Assembly: GCA_003516865.1 (NCBI GenBank)
Contig: DPBR01000032.1
Coordinates: 1-13,625, forward strand
DNA length: 13,625 bases
Source of the DNA: Oscillospiraceae bacterium
GTDB taxonomy: Bacteria; Bacillota; Clostridia; Oscillospirales; Ruminococcaceae
Direction: 5' to 3'
The position numbers and the translations under genes are program-made. Below, in pieces: positions 9,296 to 13,625 of this stretch; position 1 is the first letter of the stretch, and every line of letters begins with the position of its first letter. The notes beneath the pieces were generated by a model, which did no database searches, was not told where the DNA came from, and was given only the letters and a program-made list of their open reading frames with translations.

Positions 9296-10253
9296 TATTG
9301 CAACGCTCTTTCCCGAAATGTGCGAAAACGTGTTCACGGAAAGCGTTCTGGGACGCGGGATTAAGAACGGTTTTATCGAGGTTTACGCGCACAATATCCG
9401 CGATTACACCGAAAACAAGCACAGAAACGTTGACGACAAGCCCTATGGCGGCGGCACGGGAATGGTTATGCAGGCGCAGCCGATTTTTGACTGCGTTGAG
9501 GCGATAAAGGCGCGGATTAATGCGAAATCGCGCGTAATCTACCTCTCGCCGAAAGGTGAAACGCTCACGCAGAAAAAAATCGCGGAGCTTGCGCGCGAAG
9601 AAAGTCTTATTTTGATTTGCGGGCATTACGAGGGCGTTGACGAGCGCGTTCTTGAAGAGCTTGAGGCCGAGGAAATATCCGTCGGCGACTACGTTCTCAC
9701 AGGCGGCGAACTTCCCGCGCTGATTATCACGGACGCCGTGGCAAGGCTTCAGAAAGGCGTTCTCCCGAACGAGGACGCTTACAGCATCGAAAGCCACTAC
9801 AACGGGCTTCTTGAGTTCCCGCAGTACTCCAGACCCGAGGAATGGCGCGGACGGCGCGTTCCCGAAGTATTGATTTCGGGCGACCACAAAAGCGTTCGCG
9901 AGTGGCAGGAAAAGATGTCGGTTGATGTCACGAAAAAAAAGCGCCCCGATTTGTACGAAGCGTTTGTTGAACGTAAAATCCGCGAGATACGCGAGGATTT
10001 TATCCGCGAGAAAAATCCCGAAATCGGCGAAAACGCGGCTTTTTCCGTGCTTACGCTCACGCGCGAGCAGCTTAAAACGGTTCTCCGCGGAAAACGCGCC
10101 GAGCTTCCGAACAACGGCTATGCGAAAGGCGACTACGTTATTCTCGCGAACGAACAGATGATACCGAGATGTATCGTTATCGTCACAAAGGCAATGGAAA
10201 AATCGGTTTATTTCAGAACTGTATATAAAATCAAGGGAGAAAACAATGACTAA
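9285..10253 (+). CDS. trmD: tRNA (guanine-37-N1)-methyltransferase with a C-terminal extension
   Basis: A SPOUT methyltransferase that uses S-adenosylmethionine to make m1G37 in tRNAs, preventing +1 frameshifts. The trefoil-knot signatures are all present: YLSPKGETLTQ from residue 86, CGHYEGVDERV (G113 to R121) and VGDYVLTGGELPA from 133. D164 stands at the position of the catalytic aspartate, and the anticodon-binding C-terminal domain carries the usual VPEVLISGDH and W207. TrmD normally ends near residue 240; this one has 322 residues. About 95 extra residues follow RPDLYEAF: a charged helix-like stretch, then a probably beta-rich part (GYAKGDYVILANEQ, CIVIVTKAM, VYFRTVYKIKG). The start is ATG 9285, with GAGGGG seven bases upstream inside rimM; a TTG at 9270 is ruled out by spacing. 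Confidence 0.95.
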   Translation: MRIDIATLFPEMCENVFTESVLGRGIKNGFIEVYAHNIRDYTENKHRNVDDKPYGGGTGMVMQAQPIFDCVEAIKARINAKSRVIYLSPKGETLTQKKIAELAREESLILICGHYEGVDERVLEELEAEEISVGDYVLTGGELPALIITDAVARLQKGVLPNEDAYSIESHYNGLLEFPQYSRPEEWRGRRVPEVLISGDHKSVREWQEKMSVDVTKKKRPDLYEAFVERKIREIREDFIREKNPEIGENAAFSVLTLTREQLKTVLRGKRAELPNNGYAKGDYVILANEQMIPRCIVIVTKAMEKSVYFRTVYKIKGENND

Positions 10254-11148
10254 AAACGCATTTATCGCAATCACGGGCAGACCGAACGTCGGGAAATCCT
10301 CGCTTACTAACTTTCTTGTCGGCGAGAAAATCTCAATCGTCAGCGAAAAACCGCAGACAACGCGAAACCGCATAAACGGCGTTCTCACAAAGGGCGACAC
10401 GCAGTTTGTGTTTATCGACACGCCCGGCTTTCTCCGCCCAAAAACAAAGCTTGCCGAGCATATGGTGAAGTCGGTGAGGACAAGCGTTGACGACGTGGAC
10501 TGCGCGATACTTATGGCGGACGTTACGAAGAAAATTTCGCCCGTTGAACAGGAGCTGATACGCTCGTTTGCGGAGCGCGGAACGCAGGTTGTGCTTATTC
10601 TCAACAAAATCGACCTGCTCAAGTCAAAAAGCGCCGTTTTACCCGCAATCGCGCAGTACAGCGAGCTTTACGACTTCGAGGAAATCATTCCCGTAAGCGT
10701 GAAAAACAGAATAAATACGGACAAAATCCTGCCCGTTCTCGAAAAATTCGCCGTCGAGGGCGAGCACTTCTTCCCCGACGATATCGCAACCGACCGCACC
10801 GAACGCTTCCTCTGCAGCGAAATTATCCGCGAAAAGCTGCTCTGGACAATGCACGACGAAATCCCTCACGGAACGGCCGTTGAAATCGAGCAGTTTTCTC
10901 AGCGCGTCAACAAAAAAGGCGCCGAAATCATCGACCTCGGCGCGGTTATTATCTGCGAAAAAAATTCACATAAGGGTATGATTATCGGCAAGGACGGCGA
11001 AAAGCTTAAAACTATCGGAACGCTCGCGCGAAAGGATATCGAAGATTTGCTCGGCGTCAAGGTCAATCTTCAGATTTTCGTCAAGGTAAAGGAAAACTGG
11101 CGCGAAAACGAGCGCTTTATCCTCGAAAACAACATCGCCGACGAATAA
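10246..11148 (+). CDS. era: GTPase Era, 30S ribosome assembly factor
   Basis: A 300-residue GTPase that binds the 3' end of 16S rRNA and checks late 30S assembly. G1 is GRPNVGKS (11-18), the switch I region has KPQTTRNRI (35-43), G3 is DTPG (58-61), and G4 is NKID (120-123). The C-terminal KH domain has IIGKDGEKLKTIG with the GKDG loop at 248-251. Everything essential is intact and length is normal. The ATG overlaps the trmD stop by eight bases and has AAGGGAG at 10233-10239. It is the last gene of the operon. The stop at 11146-11148 directly abuts the stop of the opposing regulator gene, and no terminator hairpin is visible between them. Confidence 0.96.
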   Translation: MTKNAFIAITGRPNVGKSSLTNFLVGEKISIVSEKPQTTRNRINGVLTKGDTQFVFIDTPGFLRPKTKLAEHMVKSVRTSVDDVDCAILMADVTKKISPVEQELIRSFAERGTQVVLILNKIDLLKSKSAVLPAIAQYSELYDFEEIIPVSVKNRINTDKILPVLEKFAVEGEHFFPDDIATDRTERFLCSEIIREKLLWTMHDEIPHGTAVEIEQFSQRVNKKGAEIIDLGAVIICEKNSHKGMIIGKDGEKLKTIGTLARKDIEDLLGVKVNLQIFVKVKENWRENERFILENNIADE

Positions 11149-11811
11149 TCAAAGCTTTTCAAGGTCGCGCTCAACGTTGCTGATAACCGAGAAAAGCGCC
11201 GCGCACTGACGCGGATAATCGCTCTCGACGCGTGAATTTGTAATGCGCTCGTCAGCCGTGCCGTCAAGCGCCGCTTCCCTCGCCTCAACGTCGTCGAGCG
11301 CAAGCCTCGCGGCGGATTTCCCCGAAGCCGCCTCAGCCGAAACGGCAAAGCTGTTTTCATCGTTCTCGCCGCCCGCGCTGTAAACCATTCGGTAAGCGCG
11401 GTAGGTTGACGTCAGAAGATACGAGCTGACAGCCTTTGCGAGCCGCTTGTTCTTGGCTTTCATCAAGAGCGAAAATATGATTTCAAGCGAATTTGTAACA
11501 AGCTTTTTCCGCAGAAACGTACCGGTTTCCTCAAGAGAACCGTCAAAGCTCTCCGAAACAGCGCTTTCGGGAAGCTCGTTTTCGGTGACGACCGTTCCGC
11601 TTCGCGAGCTTGTCCTGCCCAGAAGATAATCCGCGGAAACGCCGTAAAAATCGGCTGCCTGAATGAGAAAATCAAGCCCGCACTCGCGCTTTCCGTTTTC
11701 ATAGTGCGACAAAAGCGCCTGTGCAACGCCAAGGCTGTCGGCAGCCTCTTTCTGACGTATTCCACGCTCTTTTCGCAATAATTTTAATATTCTGGGGAAA
11801 TCCTTGTTCAT
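11149..11811 (-). CDS. XRE-family transcriptional regulator with an uncharacterised C-terminal domain
   Basis: A 220-residue protein. Residues ~7-66 form a Cro/C1-type helix-turn-helix: ILKLLRKERGIRQKEAAD, then LGVAQALLSHYENGKREC, then ADFYGVSADYLLGRTS, a pattern frequent in Firmicutes regulators. A polar linker follows (70-95), then a helical region from about 95 to 220 that I do not recognise; its end contains a DDVEAREAAL-type charged stretch. No catalytic motif, metal site or membrane span is visible. It should bind a palindromic operator, possibly its own divergent promoter region. The start ATG 11811 has GGAG with a seven-base spacer. Its gene is convergent to era, and its targets are unknown. 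Base composition is like that of its neighbours, so there is no sign of recent transfer. Confidence 0.85.
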   Translation of the reverse strand: MNKDFPRILKLLRKERGIRQKEAADSLGVAQALLSHYENGKRECGLDFLIQAADFYGVSADYLLGRTSSRSGTVVTENELPESAVSESFDGSLEETGTFLRKKLVTNSLEIIFSLLMKAKNKRLAKAVSSYLLTSTYRAYRMVYSAGGENDENSFAVSAEAASGKSAARLALDDVEAREAALDGTADERITNSRVESDYPRQCAALFSVISNVERDLEKL

Positions 11812-11846
11812 AAAAACGCTCCAAACAAATTATTATCGTAAAGTAT

Positions 11847-11875
11847 ATTATATTATATTTATTCCGATTTGTAAA
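11847..11875 (-). promoter_or_regulatory. Sigma-A promoter for the XRE regulator
   Basis: On the minus strand TTTACA (11875-11870, 5 of 6 matches) is separated by 17 bases from a perfect TATAAT (11852-11847). It lies about 36 bases upstream of the ATG at 11811. The surrounding run of TATAAT-like repeats gives more than one possible -10 box. Confidence 0.75.
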
Positions 11876-11901
11876 GCGGCATAATAAACAAATTTTCGAC
11901 A

Positions 11902-11912
11902 GCCCAATGGGC
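11902..11912. promoter_or_regulatory. Short palindrome in the divergent gap, possible operator
   Basis: GCCC-AAT-GGGC, a perfect four-base inverted repeat around three bases, lies between the regulator promoter and the phosphatase ribosome site. It could be a half-size operator for the adjacent XRE protein. The arms are short, so chance is a real possibility. Confidence 0.2.
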
Positions 11913-11950
11913 ATATCTCACAACGGTACAAGATATATGGAGGAACAGCA

Positions 11951-12577
11951 ATGAAAAACTACTATATATACCTCATCAGGCACGGAATAACGCAGGGAAA
12001 TCTTGACGGAAGATACATAGGTCAGACAAATCTTTCGCTGTGTCCGGAGGGACGGCGGCAGATTGAGTCGTACTGCGCGGACGGAGTTTATCCCGACGTG
12101 CAGAAAGTCTATTCTTCGCCGCTTGAACGCTGCCTTGAAACCGCTGAAATTATTTACCCCGACAACAAGCTGATGATTGTGGACGAGCTTTCCGAGATGA
12201 ATTTCGGCGATTTTGAGGGGAAAACGCAGGCTCTGCTTCAGGATTTACGCGAGTATTCCGATTGGCTGAGAGGCGGCGCGGAGTCCGCTCCCCCGAACGG
12301 CGAGAAGTACGGCGATTTCACGCTTCGGTGTATCGAGGGGCTTGACGCGGTGTTCACCGATATGATGAACGCGGATATCGAAAACGCCGCCGTTGTCACG
12401 CACGCTGGCGTTATCACAAACCTGCTGTGCGGCTGCGGACTTCCGAAAGGCAGACCCGCAGACTATATGTGCGGCGCGGGCGGCGGCTTTGAGATTATCC
12501 TTACGCCGTTTTTGTGGCAGAAAGGTCCGACTTTTGAGATAGGCGGCAGACTTATCACGGAAAACAGAGGTTTCTGA
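11951..12577 (+). CDS. Histidine phosphatase family protein (phosphoglycerate mutase-like)
   Basis: A 208-residue soluble enzyme of the branch-1 histidine phosphatase superfamily. The catalytic motif is LIRHG with R10, H11 and G12; H11 would carry the phosphate. GRYIGQTNLSLCPEG follows, then YSSPLERCLETA with the second phosphate-binding arginine, E82 in ELSEMNFGDFEG, and the second histidine H151 in VVTHAGVI. The GRYIGQTNLSL pattern is like that of alpha-ribazole phosphatase (CobC), but no cobalamin genes are near, so a general phosphatase call is safer. The start has GGAGG with a seven-base spacer. The gene is separated by one base from the following lipoprotein gene. No strong promoter is obvious in the 139-base gap upstream on this strand. 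Confidence 0.9.
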   Translation: MKNYYIYLIRHGITQGNLDGRYIGQTNLSLCPEGRRQIESYCADGVYPDVQKVYSSPLERCLETAEIIYPDNKLMIVDELSEMNFGDFEGKTQALLQDLREYSDWLRGGAESAPPNGEKYGDFTLRCIEGLDAVFTDMMNADIENAAVVTHAGVITNLLCGCGLPKGRPADYMCGAGGGFEIILTPFLWQKGPTFEIGGRLITENRGF

Positions 12578-12578
12578 T

Positions 12579-13496
12579 ATGAGAAGAATTATTGCGATAA
12601 TAGCGGCGCTGGCGCTTATTTTCACTCTCGGAGGCTGCAAAAACGTCCCCAAAAACTACGTCAATCCGCCGTTTTTCACCGTCCGCGACGAAGCGACCGG
12701 CGGCGTGGTTTATATGCTCGGTTCAATGCACGTCGGGCTTCCGAACACGGTTTATCCCGATGAAATATACAGCGCGCTGGACGAATGTGAAACGGTTGCC
12801 TGTGAGATTGACCTGATTGAGCTTGAAAATAAGCGCGACGAGGTTAACGAGGCGATGAAAGTGTTCGAGTGCGGCTCTGCGGCTGAATTTATGGGAGATG
12901 ATTACGCCGAAATAAAGCGTTATTTCACCGAACGCGGAATTAAAACGGACAATCTCAACAGGTACGTTCCCGCAATGTGGAGCATTACGCTTTCGCAAAA
13001 ATCCGCAATCGACGCGGGATATGAAACGAAATACGGCACGGACCGCGAAATTCTGACGATTGCAAAGGAAAAAGGCAAGAAGATTTTCGAGCTTGAAACC
13101 GCCGAGGAACAGTACAAAATCAACGCGGGGCAATCGCGTGAATTTCAGATTTTCTCGCTCAAAAGTTCGGTTTCCGTGCCTTACGAGCAGCTTATCGCGC
13201 AGAATAAAACGCTTTATCTCGCGTGGAGCACGAACAATTCCTTCCTTATCGAAACGATGCTTTCGGGCGGCAGAGTTCCCGATGAGTATGCCGAAGAGTA
13301 CGCCCGCTATTTCGCCGCGATGTACGCAAACCGTCAGAAAAAAATGGCTGAATACGCCGTGAAAGCGCTTAAAAACGGAGAAAAAGTCTTTATGGTGGTT
13401 GGGGCGGCGCATTATTTCGCAGCGCCCGATATTCTCGATTTTATTGAAGAAGCGGGGTATTCAACTGAAGCGCTCGATTATGAGAACGCGGCTTGA
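12579..13496 (+). CDS. TraB/GumN family lipoprotein (Tiki-like putative metalloprotease)
   Basis: A 305-residue protein with a lipoprotein signal: MRR, a hydrophobic stretch, then the lipobox LGGC, with C20 as the lipidation site. It should be anchored outside the membrane. The rest is TraB/GumN-like: GSMHVG with G48 and H51, an acidic CEIDLIELEN, the central YGTDREILTIAKEKGKKIFELE, and a C-terminal VVGAAHYFAAPDILDFIEEAG with G275 and H278. The two GxxH motifs and acidic residues are those proposed to hold metal in the related animal Tiki proteases; bacterial members are poorly characterised, so protease activity is only possible. Length is normal. The start has AGAGG eight bases upstream. 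A strong terminator follows the stop by about 23 bases. Confidence 0.88.
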   Translation: MRRIIAIIAALALIFTLGGCKNVPKNYVNPPFFTVRDEATGGVVYMLGSMHVGLPNTVYPDEIYSALDECETVACEIDLIELENKRDEVNEAMKVFECGSAAEFMGDDYAEIKRYFTERGIKTDNLNRYVPAMWSITLSQKSAIDAGYETKYGTDREILTIAKEKGKKIFELETAEEQYKINAGQSREFQIFSLKSSVSVPYEQLIAQNKTLYLAWSTNNSFLIETMLSGGRVPDEYAEEYARYFAAMYANRQKKMAEYAVKALKNGEKVFMVVGAAHYFAAPDILDFIEEAGYSTEALDYENAA

Positions 13497-13519
13497 GTTA
13501 TCGGAAATAAACATTATCG

Positions 13520-13546
13520 GCAGCCTTCGGGCTGCTTTTTCTTTTT
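13520..13546 (+). terminator. Rho-independent terminator after the TraB/GumN gene
   Basis: A six-base stem GCAGCC/GGCTGC closes a TTCG tetraloop of the very stable C(UUCG)G type and is followed by an 11-base T-rich tract (five T, C, five T). It ends the histidine phosphatase-lipoprotein operon. Confidence 0.95.
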
Positions 13547-13555
13547 GAAAAAAGT

Positions 13556-13584
13556 TTCACCGGATTTACAAAAGCTCATATAAT
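13556..13584 (+). promoter_or_regulatory. Candidate promoter for a gene beyond the right edge
   Basis: TTCACC (13556-13561, 4 of 6), a 17-base spacer and a perfect TATAAT (13579-13584), just after the terminator. Its position suggests the start of a new rightward transcription unit. Confidence 0.55.
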
Positions 13585-13599
13585 GAATTGTAAAAAACT

Positions 13600-13625
13600 A
13601 TGGCAACACCGCATAATTATTTTCG
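13600..13625 (+). CDS. Possible first codons of a gene cut by the right edge
   Basis: ATG at 13600 opens a frame reading MATPHNYF to the end of the window. The opening resembles the N-terminus of DeoD-type purine nucleoside phosphorylases (MATPHINA in E. coli). Eight residues are far too few to name it. No ribosome site is visible and the expected transcription start is only about ten bases upstream, so the true start may lie beyond the window. Confidence 0.2.

Noticed and set aside
9198..10622. 474-codon open frame on the minus strand across rimM, trmD and era
   Set aside because: It lies opposite three well-supported genes, has a low-complexity Arg/Phe/Val-rich translation and no family motif. 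It arises from the codon use of the true genes.
11812..11950. Riboswitch or small RNA in the divergent gap
   Set aside because: The gap is AT-rich with a promoter and one four-base palindrome; no multi-stem structure or terminator is visible.

Overview
The window reads as ordinary chromosomal DNA from a low-to-mid GC Gram-positive bacterium, most likely an uncultured or gut-type Clostridia (Oscillospirales/Ruminococcaceae-like). The reasons are strong AGGAGG-type ribosome sites, sigma-A-like promoters in AT-rich gaps, a lipoprotein signal peptide, a GH77 enzyme of the compact ~500-residue type, and dense operons with overlapping genes. There is no phage, IS, CRISPR, rRNA or tRNA. The taxonomic call is an inference from style, not from a marker search.

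Layout. (1) Bases 1-2894, minus strand: a three-gene run in the order GNAT acetyltransferase, YifB/ComM-type AAA ATPase, then the N-terminal half of 4-alpha-glucanotransferase (malQ), which leaves the window at base 1. (2) Bases 2895-3093: an AT-rich divergent promoter region. (3) Bases 3094-11148, plus strand: a compact seven-gene operon of rlmB, a 1004-residue membrane protein, tadA, a polysaccharide flippase, rimM, trmD and era. Genes overlap or lie within about 26 bases of each other. (4) Bases 11149-11811, minus strand: an XRE-type regulator whose stop codon abuts the era stop codon. (5) Bases 11812-11950: a second divergent gap with a near-consensus promoter for the regulator. (6) Bases 11951-13496, plus strand: a histidine phosphatase and a TraB/GumN-family lipoprotein one base apart, closed by a strong UUCG-loop terminator. 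(7) A further promoter, and perhaps the first codons of another gene, at the right edge.

Function. The central operon is mostly RNA and ribosome maturation: RlmB methylates 23S rRNA, TadA makes inosine-34 in tRNA, RimM and Era mature the 30S subunit, and TrmD makes m1G37 in tRNA. Two membrane proteins are embedded in it: a flippase, and the 1004-residue protein between rlmB and tadA.

The most interesting object is that 1004-residue protein. Read by eye, its C-terminal 600 residues have the 4+2+2 membrane layout and the P/N-domain landmarks of a P1B (heavy-metal) P-type ATPase. However, nearly every catalytic motif is altered or missing: CPC is SCS, DKTGT is DAKTL, SEHP is SADS, TGD is TVD, and neither TGES nor GDGxND is seen. 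It also carries a ~400-residue acidic, probably disordered cytoplasmic N-terminus with an internal duplication. This looks like a pseudo-P-type ATPase, possibly repurposed as a sensor or scaffold. A second point worth checking is the ~95-residue C-terminal extension on TrmD.
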